Shown here: in pieces, positions 41,497-50,581 of the stretch
Layout: every line of letters begins with the position of its first letter
How positions within the stretch are numbered: position 1 is the first letter of the stretch
Assembly: GCF_000359745.1 (NCBI RefSeq)
Contig: NZ_AQHN01000089.1
Coordinates: 186,001-250,000, forward strand
Length of the DNA: 64,000 nucleotides
From: Rhizobium freirei PRF 81
GTDB taxonomy: Bacteria; Pseudomonadota; Alphaproteobacteria; Rhizobiales; Rhizobiaceae
Direction: 5' to 3'
Notes under the pieces: model-generated
Database searches by the model: none
What the model was told of the DNA's origin: nothing
The model's input: the letters and a program-made list of their open reading frames with translations, nothing else
Program-made: the position numbers and the translations under genes

Positions 41497-41525
41497 AGCG
41501 CCGGGCTGGAAACAGACCCGGCGCT
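41497..41525 (+). terminator. Terminator after ctpA
   Basis: AGCGCCGGG (41497-41505) pairs perfectly with CCCGGCGCT (41517-41525), followed by TT. It ends the envC-ctpA transcript. A family-B repeat begins 46 bases on, which fills most of the gap to the next gene. Confidence 0.7.
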
Positions 41526-41570
41526 TTCATAAGGAGTGAGTGGGATTCGCGTATCGTTCCGCTCGCCTTA

Positions 41571-41672
41571 GAGCAACTCCAGGAAAAGTGCGTAGCGGTT
41601 TTCCGTCCGGAATTGCGAAAGAACAAAGAGATAGAGCGGTTCAGAGTTGCCGTGAAAAGCTGAACCGCTCTA
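41571..41672 (+). repeat. Interspersed repeat family B, copy 3 (~100 bp)
   Basis: GAGCAACTCCAGGAAAAGTG, GTAGCGGTTTTCCGTCCGGA, then AGAGCGGTTC...GAACCGCTCTA as inverted ends of the second half. Same order and orientation as 18636-18736, with a few substitutions. It separates ctpA from the deacetylase gene. Confidence 0.78.
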
Positions 41673-41817
41673 GTCGAACGGGCGTGATGTCGTTCGAAAG
41701 CTGTTTCGTTGATGTTTTGATACTTTGAGCCTGAAGCCCGATTTTCCATTGCAGTGACAACGGGAAAGCGGAACGCTCAGCGCCGGAACAAATTCCCGTT
41801 TGGGGTGGATACGGACT

Positions 41818-43002
41818 TTGGGAACGGATTTGCATGCACCGCTGGGACAGAATCGCCGCCCCGGCCGTCAGCGGAGACTCCCGCCCTTCGGGCGCATTCT
41901 CGGCGGCCTCTGCCTGATCGCGATTGCCGGTTTTTCGCTTTATTCGGCGCTGCTGCGCGACGATCTGAAGAAAACCCAGCCGATCGAAACGGCCAAGAAG
42001 GAAGATCCGGCTCCCCCGTCCGACGCCAAGCCGGCAGCAGCTGGCCAAACAGGCCTAACGCAGGTGGATCCGCAATCCGGCGCCAATACCACCCGCGTCG
42101 TGACCAACGACGGTTCCGTCGTCACCATGTTCAGTCCCAACAATCGCGACGGCAACGGCCCGGTCCTGATCAACGCCAATCAGGTCGGCCAGGATCCCCG
42201 CATGGCGGCGACGCCGAACGACAGCTTGCTCGAGGATTCTCCCTTCGGCAAGCTGCCGATCACGGGGCCAAGCGGCCTGCGGCCGATGGATCAGTATGCC
42301 AGGCCTTGGTCCGGCGCCCGCGGCATCCGCGTCGCCATCGTCGTCAGCGGCCTCGGCCTCAGCCAGACCGGCACGCAGCGCGCCATCGAGAAGCTGCCGG
42401 AAGAAATCACGCTCGCTTTTGCCGTCAGCGGCAACAGCCTGCAGCGCTGGATGCAGGATGCGCGGCGCGGCGGCCACGAAGTCCTCATCCAGGTCCCCTT
42501 CGAGCCCTTCGACTATCCGAGCAACAATCCAGGCCCGGATACGCTGCTGACCTCGCTGTCATCGGCGAAGAACGTCGACAATCTGCATAAGGCGATGGGC
42601 AGGATCACCAATTATACCGGCGTGATGAATTATCTCGGCGGCCGGTTCCTCGCTAATACCAGCGCCATGGAACCGGTGCTGCGCGACATCGGCAAGCGCG
42701 GCCTGCTTTTCCTTGACGACGGCTCCTCGGCGCAATCCAGGTCCGGAACCCTTGCCAAGACGCTGCAAGTGCCGCATGCCTTTGCCGACGTCCAGCTTGA
42801 TGGAGAACTGCAGCGGGACGCGATCCTGAGGAAGCTCGATGAGCTGGAGCGTATTGCCCGTCGCAACGGCTCTGCGATCGGCGTCGCCTCCGCCTTCGAC
42901 GAGAGCGTCGACGCCATCAGCAAATGGAGTGAGGAAGCCGCCATGCGCGGCATCGAAATCGTTGCGGTTTCGGCCGTTGCCGACGATCCGAAACGTCCCT
43001 GA
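41818..43002 (+). CDS. Divergent polysaccharide deacetylase family protein
   Basis: About 394 residues. The start is probably TTG 41818 (MGTDLHAPLGQ). A membrane anchor at about 28-48 (GGLCLIAIAGFSLYSALL) precedes a Pro/Ala-rich linker and the YibQ-like domain (about 175-390: IRVAIVVSGLGLSQTGT, LAFAVSGNSLQRWM, EVLIQVPFEPFDYP, VMNYLGGRF, LLFLDDGSS). This family keeps the NodB-like barrel but lacks some catalytic residues. It often sits with envC and ctpA, so a cell-envelope role is likely. An exact activity cannot be given. Confidence 0.85.
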   Translation: MGTDLHAPLGQNRRPGRQRRLPPFGRILGGLCLIAIAGFSLYSALLRDDLKKTQPIETAKKEDPAPPSDAKPAAAGQTGLTQVDPQSGANTTRVVTNDGSVVTMFSPNNRDGNGPVLINANQVGQDPRMAATPNDSLLEDSPFGKLPITGPSGLRPMDQYARPWSGARGIRVAIVVSGLGLSQTGTQRAIEKLPEEITLAFAVSGNSLQRWMQDARRGGHEVLIQVPFEPFDYPSNNPGPDTLLTSLSSAKNVDNLHKAMGRITNYTGVMNYLGGRFLANTSAMEPVLRDIGKRGLLFLDDGSSAQSRSGTLAKTLQVPHAFADVQLDGELQRDAILRKLDELERIARRNGSAIGVASAFDESVDAISKWSEEAAMRGIEIVAVSAVADDPKRP

Positions 43003-43018
43003 GTCATTGGAGAGACAG

Positions 43019-43570
43019 ATGAGCACGCCCCACGCGCCCGCCCAAGCGTCAGTAAGAGCCGAAGACCTGCCCTACCGCCCCTGCGTCGGCATCATGATCC
43101 TGAACAGGGATGGCCTGGTCTGGGCCGGCCGGCGTATCCCCGACGGCAACTCGGAATATGACGGCTCGCCGCAGCTTTGGCAGATGCCGCAGGGCGGCAT
43201 CGATGAGGGCGAAGACCCGCTGAAGGCCGCCTATCGCGAGCTCTATGAGGAAACCGGGATGAAGACGGTGACGCTGCTGGCGGAAGCGAAGGACTGGATC
43301 AATTACGATCTGCCGCCACAGCTGATCGGCATCGGTCTCAAGGGGAAATATCGCGGACAGACCCAGCGCTGGTTCGCCTTCCGCTTCGACGGCGACGAAA
43401 GCGAAATCGCCATCAACCCGCCGCCGGGCGGTCATGAACCCGAATTCGATGCCTGGGGATGGAAGCCGATGGTGGAGCTTCCCGGGCTGATCGTCGAGTT
43501 CAAGCGATCGGTCTACGATCAGGTCGTCGCCGAATTCCAGCACCTGGCAGGCCTGAAGGCCGAAGACTGA
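43019..43570 (+). CDS. rppH: RNA 5'-pyrophosphohydrolase RppH (Nudix)
   Basis: 183 residues from ATG 43019 with GGAGAGACAG upstream. The Nudix box GGIDEGEDPLKAAYRELYEE (about 60-80) is intact, with QLWQMPQGG before it, YDLPPQLIGIGLKGKYRGQ and the RWFAFRFDGD strand after it, typical of RppH/IalA. It removes pyrophosphate from mRNA 5' ends and so starts RNA decay. In Bartonella the orthologue is known as invasion protein IalA. Confidence 0.94.
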   Translation: MSTPHAPAQASVRAEDLPYRPCVGIMILNRDGLVWAGRRIPDGNSEYDGSPQLWQMPQGGIDEGEDPLKAAYRELYEETGMKTVTLLAEAKDWINYDLPPQLIGIGLKGKYRGQTQRWFAFRFDGDESEIAINPPPGGHEPEFDAWGWKPMVELPGLIVEFKRSVYDQVVAEFQHLAGLKAED

Positions 43571-43578
43571 ACGAGAAG

Positions 43579-43607
43579 GATCCGGCCGTCGAAAGGGCGG
43601 CCGGATC
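43579..43607. terminator. Hairpin between convergent rppH and bfr
   Basis: GATCCGGCCG (43579-43588), nine-base loop, CGGCCGGATC (43598-43607). It lies between two convergent genes and could slow transcription from both sides. No T-run is present. Confidence 0.5.
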
Positions 43608-43616
43608 GGCAGTTCA

Positions 43617-44102
43617 CTATTCGGCGGAATCCGCAGAATCGGCGTTGAGCTGGCCGTATTTGGCTTCGCCGATTTTGCCGAGCAGCTCGAGCTGGGTTTC
43701 CAGGAAGTCGATATGGCCTTCCTCGTCGGCCAGCAGCTCTTCGAACAGTTTCATCGAGACATAGTCGCCGGCATCGTGACAGATATCGCGGGATTTCTTG
43801 TAGGCGGTGCGGGCCTCATATTCGCCGGCAAGATCGGCCTCCAGCACTTCCTTGACATTCTGCCCGATGCGCAGGGGCGCGAGCGTCTGCAGGTTCGGAT
43901 GGCCTTCGAGGAAGATGATGCGCGCAACCAGACGGTCCGCATGCTGCATCTCTTCGATGGATTCCGCCCGCTCCTTCTTGGCAAGCTTGGTATAGCCCCA
44001 GTCCTCAAGAAGCCGGTAGTGAACCCAATATTGGTTGACTGCGCCAAGCTCGAGGAACAGCGCCTCGTTAAGCCGCTCGATGACTTTTTTGTCGCCTTTC
44101 AA
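43617..44102 (-). CDS. bfr: Bacterioferritin
   Basis: 161 residues from a TTG at 44102 (MKGDKKVIERLNEAL) with AGGAGAGC eight bases upstream. A longer frame opens at 44126. The four-helix ferritin core shows LFLELGAVNQYWVHYRLLED, EMQHADRLVARIIFLEGHP and ADEEGHIDFLETQLELL, with the ferroxidase glutamates and histidines. No haem-ligand Met is assured from sequence alone. Stores iron. Overlaps the 3' end of bfd. Confidence 0.95.
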   Translation of the reverse strand: MKGDKKVIERLNEALFLELGAVNQYWVHYRLLEDWGYTKLAKKERAESIEEMQHADRLVARIIFLEGHPNLQTLAPLRIGQNVKEVLEADLAGEYEARTAYKKSRDICHDAGDYVSMKLFEELLADEEGHIDFLETQLELLGKIGEAKYGQLNADSADSAE

Positions 44103-44379
44103 CGTCCGCTCTCCTGTTTTCTTCATGGAATTTTTTCAGGCGGGACATGAAATCAAATATTTCCGCTTCCGTCGAGTGGCGACGGGCATGATAATCCTCG
44201 GTTGTCTTAATAATAATATCAACCACATTCGGGAAGCAGCCGCAGCAGCGACCGCGCTTCGACATGGCGTGATAAACTTTTGCCGGGACGATGAGCTGCC
44301 AACAGTCCTGATCGAGAAGTTCGGTGATGACTTCCCGGATTTCCTTGTCGGTGATGTAATTACAACTGCAAACCAGCAT
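44068..44379 (-). CDS. bfd: Bacterioferritin-associated ferredoxin-like (2Fe-2S) protein
   Basis: 103 residues. The N-terminal MLVCSCNYITDKEI and the SKRGRCCGCFPNV block give the four cysteines of the BFD [2Fe-2S] cluster. Bfd reduces Bfr-held Fe(III) so that iron is released. A basic C-terminal tail (ENRRADVERRQKSH) overlaps the bfr start by about 35 bases. Both are likely from one iron-responsive transcript. Confidence 0.92.
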   Translation of the reverse strand: MLVCSCNYITDKEIREVITELLDQDCWQLIVPAKVYHAMSKRGRCCGCFPNVVDIIIKTTEDYHARRHSTEAEIFDFMSRLKKFHEENRRADVERRQKSHRAA

Positions 44380-44419
44380 TCTTCGCTCAGCCCGCCAAAC
44401 ATGACATCCGCTATCCTGT

Positions 44420-44448
44420 TATCTGCTAAAGAAGACGCTCGTTGTCAA
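44420..44448 (-). promoter_or_regulatory. Candidate promoter of bfd-bfr
   Basis: On the minus strand TTGACA (44443-44448), 17 bases, then CAGATA (44420-44425), about 40 bases before the bfd start. No clear RirA or Irr box was recognised around it. Confidence 0.5.
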
Positions 44449-44520
44449 GAAAGAAACGATTCGTTTTGATTCGCCGACGGAACGGTCAGCCGTCTGACCT
44501 CATGTACGAAACCCGGATTC

Positions 44521-47500
44521 TCAATGAAAATTGCGGCCTCGCGGCATGACTCTCGCCGTTTCCACGCCATTGCTGCGACCTTCCGCCTCGGCCTCGGCCC
44601 CCGATGCACGCAAAAGCAAGGCCGGTTTCTTCTTCTGCCTGTGATCCATGGTCGGCCGCAATGCTTCATCCGCCCGGTCGCTGACGCCGAAGCGCCTTGC
44701 CTCGCGCTGGAGGATACCGAGCGCCGGCGTCATGTCCTCGATGTGATCGACCACCACATGGATGACGCCGCTTTCGCTCTGCAGGCGTCCGCGGATCTTC
44801 ACCAGCCGCGCCCCCATGACGATAGCGCGGTATTTCTCGAATTTTTTCGGCCAGACGATCGCATTGGCGACGCCGGTCTCGTCCTCAAGCGTCATGAAGA
44901 TCACCCCATTGGCCGAGCCCGGCCGCTGACGCACCAGCACCAGCCCGGCAACCGTCACCATCCGCCCATTCGCCACATTGGACAGATCCCGGCTCTGCAC
45001 AATGCCCTGCCGTGCGAAATCGTTGCGTAGGAAGGAAACCGGATGTGCCTTCAGGGATAGCGACAGATAGCGGTAATCCTCGATCACCTGCTCGCCGGGC
45101 AGCATTTCAGGCAGCGTAACCGCCGGCTCGACCTGCAGCTCCGTATGATCGCTGAGATCGAAGAGGGGAAGCTTTTCGGCAGCGCTGCCGGCATCGAGTA
45201 CCCGTACCGCCCACAGCGCGTCGCGCCGGGTAAGCCCGATGGAGCCGAACGCATCCGCATCCGCCAGACGCTCGATCTGCGCCTTGGCAAGCCCGGAGCG
45301 CAGCCAGAGATCGCGCACGGATCGATAGCCATCACCGCGGCGTTCGACCAGCTGCGCCATCTCATCCTCTGGCAGACCTTTGACCTGCCGGAAGCCGAGA
45401 CGGACGGCGCATTGCGTCTTGATATCGTCACGCATCGACGCATGGCGCCGCTCGATCGCATCCGGATCAAAACGTGCCTTCTCCAATAGACAATCCCAAC
45501 TCGAACGATTGACATCCACCGGCCGAACCTCGACGCCATGCTCGCGCGCATCGCGCACCAGCTGCGCCGGCGCATAGAAGCCCATCGGCTGGGCATTCAG
45601 GATCGCCGCGCAGAAGACGTCGGGATAATAGGTCTTGAGCCAGGAAGAAGCGTAGACGAGAAGAGCAAAGGAAGCCGCATGGCTTTCAGGAAAGCCATAT
45701 TCGCCGAAGCCTTCGATCTGGCTGAAACATCGTTCGGCAAAATCTTGAGGGTAACCGTTTGCGATCATGCCCGAAACCATGTCCTGCTTGAATTCATCGA
45801 CCTTCCCCGTCCGTTTGAATGTCGCCATGGATCGGCGCAGCCGATCAGCCTTGGCCGCCGAAAATCCGGCCGCAGTAATGGCGATCTGCATGGCCTGTTC
45901 CTGAAACAGCGGAACTCCCAACGTTCTTTCCAAAACCGCCTTCAATTCCGGACGGTGGTATTCGATCGGCCGATTATGAAGTTCGTCATCGCGCCGTTTG
46001 AGGTAAGGGTGAACCATGTTGCCCTGAATAGGACCGGGCCGGACGATTGCCACCTCGATGACCAGATCATAGAATTTGCGAGGCCGCAGACGCGGCAGCA
46101 TGCTCATCTGCGCCCGGCTTTCGATCTGAAAGACACCGATCGTATCGGCACGGCAGATCATGTCATAGACCGGGAATCGGTCGGGATATTCGCCGCTGCC
46201 AAGATCGGCAAGCTGCTTTTTCACGTCGTAATGCAACAGCAACAGGTCGAAAGCCTTGGCGAGACAGGTCAGCATGCCGAGCGCCAGCACGTCGATCTTC
46301 AATATATTCAAATTGTCGAGATCGTCCTTGTTCCATTCGATCATGTAGCGATCGTCCATCGCCGTATGCATGATCGGCACGACTTCATCCAGCCGATCCC
46401 GGGTGATGACGAAGCCGCCGACATGCTGGGTCAGATGCCGCGGAAATCCCATCAGCGTCGTAGCATAGGAAAGGACATTCCGCGTCGTCTTGTCGGTGAG
46501 ACTAAGACCCGCAAGCTTTGCCTCGCGCTCGGACAATTCCTCCGTCGACCAGCCCCAGACACCGCTTGCAAGGGCAGACTGCACATCCTCCGACAGGCCG
46601 AAGGCTTTCGCCACCTCGCGTCCGGCCGAGCGCGCCCGGTAGCTGGTGACCGCCGCCGTCAGCCCGGCATGCTCCTTATAGTAATGCCTGTAGATGAACT
46701 GGATGACCTCTTCACGCTTCTCGTGCTCGAAATCGACATCGATATCAGGTGGCTCCTCGCGCTCCGTCGAGATGAAGCGCTCGAAGAGCAAGCTTGTTAG
46801 TTCGGGATTGACCTCGGTAATCCGGAGGCAATAGCAGACCGTCGAATTGGCAGCCGATCCCCGTCCCTGGCATAGGATATTCGCACTGCGAGCAAATTCC
46901 ATGATCCGGTACACCGTCAGGAAATAAGGCTCATATTGCCGCTCCCGAATGAGCTTGAGTTCATGCTCGATCTGCATCGAGACCTTTTCGGGAATCTCTT
47001 CAGGAAAGCGCGATCTGGCCCCCTCCCACGTCAGTCGCTTCAACGTCTCCGCAACAGTCTCGCCATCAACGCTTTCATCGGGATAATTGTGCTTCAGCTC
47101 ATCCAGCGAAAAAGACAGCCGGCTAAAAAACCTCTGCGCATTGGCGATCGCCTTCGGATAATCCTTAAAGAGACGCGCCATCTCGGCAGCGTCCTTCATA
47201 TAGCGTTCGGCATTGGCCGCCAGCTTGAAGCCGGCCTCGGCGATCGGCACATGCTCGCGGATCGAAACGACGATGTCGGCAAGCGGCTTGCGTTCGGTCG
47301 CATGATAGAGCGGCTGATTGCTGGCGATCAGCCGCACGCCATTGCGCTGCGCCAGAATGGAAAGCGTGGCAAAAACCAGCCGATCCCGGCCATCATAGGC
47401 CGGCGACAGGACCATATGCAGCTTCCGGCCAAAGCGCATCCATAGCCGCGTCAGGCACTCCTCAAGCTTTGTCTGCCCCTCCGGCGTCTCGATGCTGTCG

Positions 47501-47988
47501 GCATCTGGAATGAGCGCCAGCATCATCTCGTCGCCCCATTCCACGAGGTCGCTTTCATGGAGGACGCAGACGCCTTTCTCGCCGCGCAGATTGCCGGCGC
47601 TGAGCAGCCGGCAGAGATGCGCCCAGCCCTTGCGGTTCTGCGGATAGGCAAGAATGTCGGGCGTGCCATCCGAGAACACCAGACGGGCACCGGGCTGGAA
47701 ACGAACCGGCTTCAGGAACGGCTTTTCTAGCTTTCCCTGGGCTCGAAGCAGAAGATTTTCCTTGATGACTTCTTCATATTTCGCCTGGAGAACTTTGGTA
47801 TGCGCATGCGCCTTGACGACGCCGGCCACCGAATTGCGGTCGGCGATCCCGAATCCGGACAGTTTCAGGATAGCGGCTTGCACCACGATCTCTTCCGGAT
47901 GCGAGGCGCCTTCGAGAAAGGAGAAATTCGTTCTCACCCCGATCTCGCAGAAGGGCATGGGTTCGTGAAAGCTCGGGCGCGCGTTCAT
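44521..47988 (-). CDS. dnaE2: Error-prone DNA polymerase DnaE2/ImuC
   Basis: 1155 residues. PHP domain at the N-terminus (CEIGVRTNFSFLEGASHPEE), C-family polymerase core with GRGSAANSTVCYCLRITEVNP, PDIDVDFEHEKREEVIQFIY (catalytic Asp pair) and ESRAQMSMLPRLRPRKFYDL, and a C-terminal OB fold (VTVAGLVLVRQRPGSANGVI). Does damage-induced mutagenic synthesis with ImuA and ImuB. Start overlaps the imuB stop by ATGA (47985-47988). Confidence 0.96.
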   Translation of the reverse strand: MNARPSFHEPMPFCEIGVRTNFSFLEGASHPEEIVVQAAILKLSGFGIADRNSVAGVVKAHAHTKVLQAKYEEVIKENLLLRAQGKLEKPFLKPVRFQPGARLVFSDGTPDILAYPQNRKGWAHLCRLLSAGNLRGEKGVCVLHESDLVEWGDEMMLALIPDADSIETPEGQTKLEECLTRLWMRFGRKLHMVLSPAYDGRDRLVFATLSILAQRNGVRLIASNQPLYHATERKPLADIVVSIREHVPIAEAGFKLAANAERYMKDAAEMARLFKDYPKAIANAQRFFSRLSFSLDELKHNYPDESVDGETVAETLKRLTWEGARSRFPEEIPEKVSMQIEHELKLIRERQYEPYFLTVYRIMEFARSANILCQGRGSAANSTVCYCLRITEVNPELTSLLFERFISTEREEPPDIDVDFEHEKREEVIQFIYRHYYKEHAGLTAAVTSYRARSAGREVAKAFGLSEDVQSALASGVWGWSTEELSEREAKLAGLSLTDKTTRNVLSYATTLMGFPRHLTQHVGGFVITRDRLDEVVPIMHTAMDDRYMIEWNKDDLDNLNILKIDVLALGMLTCLAKAFDLLLLHYDVKKQLADLGSGEYPDRFPVYDMICRADTIGVFQIESRAQMSMLPRLRPRKFYDLVIEVAIVRPGPIQGNMVHPYLKRRDDELHNRPIEYHRPELKAVLERTLGVPLFQEQAMQIAITAAGFSAAKADRLRRSMATFKRTGKVDEFKQDMVSGMIANGYPQDFAERCFSQIEGFGEYGFPESHAASFALLVYASSWLKTYYPDVFCAAILNAQPMGFYAPAQLVRDAREHGVEVRPVDVNRSSWDCLLEKARFDPDAIERRHASMRDDIKTQCAVRLGFRQVKGLPEDEMAQLVERRGDGYRSVRDLWLRSGLAKAQIERLADADAFGSIGLTRRDALWAVRVLDAGSAAEKLPLFDLSDHTELQVEPAVTLPEMLPGEQVIEDYRYLSLSLKAHPVSFLRNDFARQGIVQSRDLSNVANGRMVTVAGLVLVRQRPGSANGVIFMTLEDETGVANAIVWPKKFEKYRAIVMGARLVKIRGRLQSESGVIHVVVDHIEDMTPALGILQREARRFGVSDRADEALRPTMDHRQKKKPALLLRASGAEAEAEGRSNGVETARVMPRGRNFH

Positions 47989-49613
47989 GCGAAGACCCCG
48001 TGCATATACCAGTCCGGTCCCGTTCCGCCGCGGCCATAGAGACCTTTGCGGAACAGCCAGAAACGATGGCCCTCTTCATCCTCGACCTGGAAATAATCGC
48101 GGGCAGGTTCTTCCTTTTCCTCGATCCACCATTCCGCCGAAAGCCGTTCCGGCCCCTCGGCCCGCTGCACCCGATGCATGACCCGCCGCCAGCGGAACTG
48201 CCGGGGAGGACCGTCAGGCACCTCTGCAGCAACGGTTTCGACCAGCTCCGGCATGCGAAACAGCCGCAACGGACGCTCGCCGCGGAAAAAACCGTGGCCG
48301 GCATGGTCGCTGCCCGTTCGTCCACGAGCGGCAAGAACATGCATGGCCTGCACCGGCCGGGCGGCCCGCTCGGGAATATGGCTCTGCCGCAACTCGACCC
48401 CCTGCAGACAATCCGGTCCCAGCCGTGCGGCCACCCGATCGACAAAGGCGGCAAGCGAGCTGTCCTGCCGGCCTTCTCCGACGAAATCGCCTTGCATTGC
48501 ATCGAAGGCCGCATGCTGCAGCACATTGAGGCGGACGATTTCGAAACCATAGCCGACATCGAGATCGTCATGAATGGCGGTGAAGCGCTCCGTGAACAGC
48601 TTGGCGATCCGGCTCGGCTCCCGCAACGGCTGCGATGCGCCGACGGCAATGCGGAAGACCGCGCCATCCACCCTAAAGAGCAGAAGCTCGAAGGAACGGC
48701 CGCCGACACCGCGCGCCTCAAGCCCCGGTTTCAGCGTTTCGGCAAGCTGGCGGGCGAGCTCCAGAAGATCGGCTTCCGCCTGCACCGGCTCGGCCAGCCG
48801 GCGCTCGGCCGACAATTGCGCGACCGGCCGGCGCGGCGAGATCGGCTCTTCGACGAGACCGACGGCCTGATCGAGCCGCAACAGCAACTGCGTGCCGAAA
48901 CGACGGGCAAGCGGCGCACGCGGCGCGGCCAGAAGATCACCCGTCTGCTTCAGGCCCATCTTCTGCAAGGCTGCAACGGTCTCCTCACCGAGCCTTAAGG
49001 AGGCCACCGGCAATGGCGCCAAGGCTTCCTCCATAGCCTCCGGAGGGACGACGCGGCTGTCGTCGAAGCGGGCCACCGCCCAGGACAGGCCGGGCGCAGA
49101 GGAAATGGCGCCGCGCACATCGAGCCCCAACCGGGAAATCCGGATCAAGACGTCCTCGAGCAGCGCCTCTTCGCCGCCGAAGAGATGAGCACAGCCGGTA
49201 ATATCGAGAAACAAGCCGTCCTTGCCATCGATCGCCACCAGCGGCGTATAGCGGTCGCACCAGTCGGCGATCGCTTCCAGAAGCTTGCGGTCCGCCGCCG
49301 GATCCTCCTCGACGATATCGAGGGTAGGGCAGATCGCCTTGGCTTCGGCCACGCCCTGGCCCGGCTTCAGGCCGATCATCTCTGCCCGCTCATTGAGCGC
49401 AGTCAGCCGCATGGCATTGTTGAGCTTGCCGGCACAGGCAAGCGGCGGCGCTTCAAGCCTGCCTGTCGAACGCCAGGACAGACCCCAGCGCTTGCGCGCG
49501 ATGCGATCGGTCGGCAGATGCGGAAAGGTCAGCACCAGAATGCGCTGGGTGTTCGCCGGGAAAGGCAAGGTATTCAATGTCGGAGACGGGGGCAAAACGG
49601 CGGTCATGGGCAT
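47985..49613 (-). CDS. imuB: ImuB, Y-family polymerase-like protein
   Basis: 542 residues. The Y-family fold is recognisable (ILVLTFPHLPTDRIARKRW, PLVAIDGKDGLFLDITGCAHLFGG, LRISRLGLDVRGAISSAPGLSW), but ImuB proteins generally lack the full catalytic acidic set and act as a hub linking DnaE2 to the sliding clamp and ImuA. The start at 49613 or 49607 has TGGAG before it and lies 161 bases inside the end of imuA, an unusually long overlap. Second gene of the SOS mutasome operon. Confidence 0.9.
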   Translation of the reverse strand: MPMTAVLPPSPTLNTLPFPANTQRILVLTFPHLPTDRIARKRWGLSWRSTGRLEAPPLACAGKLNNAMRLTALNERAEMIGLKPGQGVAEAKAICPTLDIVEEDPAADRKLLEAIADWCDRYTPLVAIDGKDGLFLDITGCAHLFGGEEALLEDVLIRISRLGLDVRGAISSAPGLSWAVARFDDSRVVPPEAMEEALAPLPVASLRLGEETVAALQKMGLKQTGDLLAAPRAPLARRFGTQLLLRLDQAVGLVEEPISPRRPVAQLSAERRLAEPVQAEADLLELARQLAETLKPGLEARGVGGRSFELLLFRVDGAVFRIAVGASQPLREPSRIAKLFTERFTAIHDDLDVGYGFEIVRLNVLQHAAFDAMQGDFVGEGRQDSSLAAFVDRVAARLGPDCLQGVELRQSHIPERAARPVQAMHVLAARGRTGSDHAGHGFFRGERPLRLFRMPELVETVAAEVPDGPPRQFRWRRVMHRVQRAEGPERLSAEWWIEEKEEPARDYFQVEDEEGHRFWLFRKGLYGRGGTGPDWYMHGVFA

Positions 49614-50418
49614 TCCACTCCAGGGTTATGGAAAGAGGCGCCGGGTTGCGGCTCTTTTCCAAGGTCAGACGAAAAGCCGGGTGACCGATGCTGCCGCCAA
49701 GCATCGATCTGTCCGGCAGTGGCCGCGCCTGCGCCGGCGCGGGTTCGACGGAAAAGCGGAAGAGGGCGCTGCTTGCCTCCTCCTCGCCTCCCTGTCGCAA
49801 CAGAAATAAGGGCCGCCCCGCCGCCTTGGCCCTTAACGCCAGCCGCCGGCTTTCGGTCAGGCCGAAACGAGCCGGATTGCCGCGCACTTCCAGAATGACG
49901 ACCGCAAAGGCCGCACTGCCAAGAGCCGCCTCCGCCAGCCAGAGCGCTTCCTCCAGCTTGCGCGGCGAGGCCTGCAGGAAGGCCGACGGCTCCAGTCCGA
50001 AATCCTGAAGACCGATGGCGTAGGGCAGGCCCGCTTCCATTGCGGCGACCGTATCGCCGATCCAGAGGATCGGAGAGATGGCCGCGTCTGTACTTGGCGC
50101 CTGCGCATGCAGCCGCGCGGCGAGCGCAAGGGCAAAGCCGCTGGCCGCCCCGGCATCGCGCAGGCCGAGCGAGCGGATTTCCGTCAGCGCATCGAGCGCC
50201 AGGCCGCCCTGCATCGCGGCATCGAGATCGTCGACCCCGATTGCAAGAAACGGCTGCTCAGGCATTGGCTTCGCAAGGCCTGCCGACCTCATGGCCGGCT
50301 TGTCCGCCAGCTTTTCATGCGCCGCCGCAGCCAGCGCCGGGATCGGCCTGCCTTCCAGTCGGGCAATGGTTTCACGCAGGGCAAAAAGCGTTTCCCGCGC
50401 CACGGCAGCCTCGGCCAT
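49453..50418 (-). CDS. imuA: ImuA, RecA/SulA-like mutasome protein
   Basis: About 321 residues from ATG 50418, with TGGAG eight bases upstream. GTG 50427 is an alternative. The RecA-like core is weakly conserved: FLAIGVDDLDAAMQGGLALDAL, ILWIGDTVAAMEAGLPYAIGL, ALWLAEAALGSAAFAVVILE. ImuA is needed for DnaE2-dependent mutagenesis. First gene of the operon, with a LexA box 24 bases upstream. Its last ~53 codons overlap imuB in another frame. Confidence 0.85.
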   Translation of the reverse strand: MAEAAVARETLFALRETIARLEGRPIPALAAAAHEKLADKPAMRSAGLAKPMPEQPFLAIGVDDLDAAMQGGLALDALTEIRSLGLRDAGAASGFALALAARLHAQAPSTDAAISPILWIGDTVAAMEAGLPYAIGLQDFGLEPSAFLQASPRKLEEALWLAEAALGSAAFAVVILEVRGNPARFGLTESRRLALRAKAAGRPLFLLRQGGEEEASSALFRFSVEPAPAQARPLPDRSMLGGSIGHPAFRLTLEKSRNPAPLSITLEWNAHDRRFAPVSDIEYLAFPGEHPAHSGADLSASADRSHRAQALGSVLAFDRQA

Positions 50419-50441
50419 GACGTTCACTCCAGATCGATAAT

Positions 50442-50456
50442 GTTCCTGTTATGTTC
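50442..50456. promoter_or_regulatory. LexA (SOS) box before imuA
   Basis: GTTC (50442-50445), seven bases, GTTC (50453-50456), i.e. GAAC-N7-GAAC on the minus strand. This is the direct-repeat LexA site of alphaproteobacteria (GTTC-N7-GTTC). Its place just before imuA explains damage induction of imuA-imuB-dnaE2. Confidence 0.85.
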
Positions 50457-50581
50457 TTATGGATTCCAGAGGTCGGAAAAAGAGTCAACACCATTTTATA
50501 AGAAAATATTCCTTTGCCGTAATCCGCTCTCGTAAAAGCTGCGCAAAGTCTCTATATGACCAGCCAAGGAAGGAAGCATTC

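Noticed and set aside
45538..46800. 420-codon plus-strand frame inside dnaE2
   Set aside because: Antisense to a conserved polymerase core. No start context and no family features.
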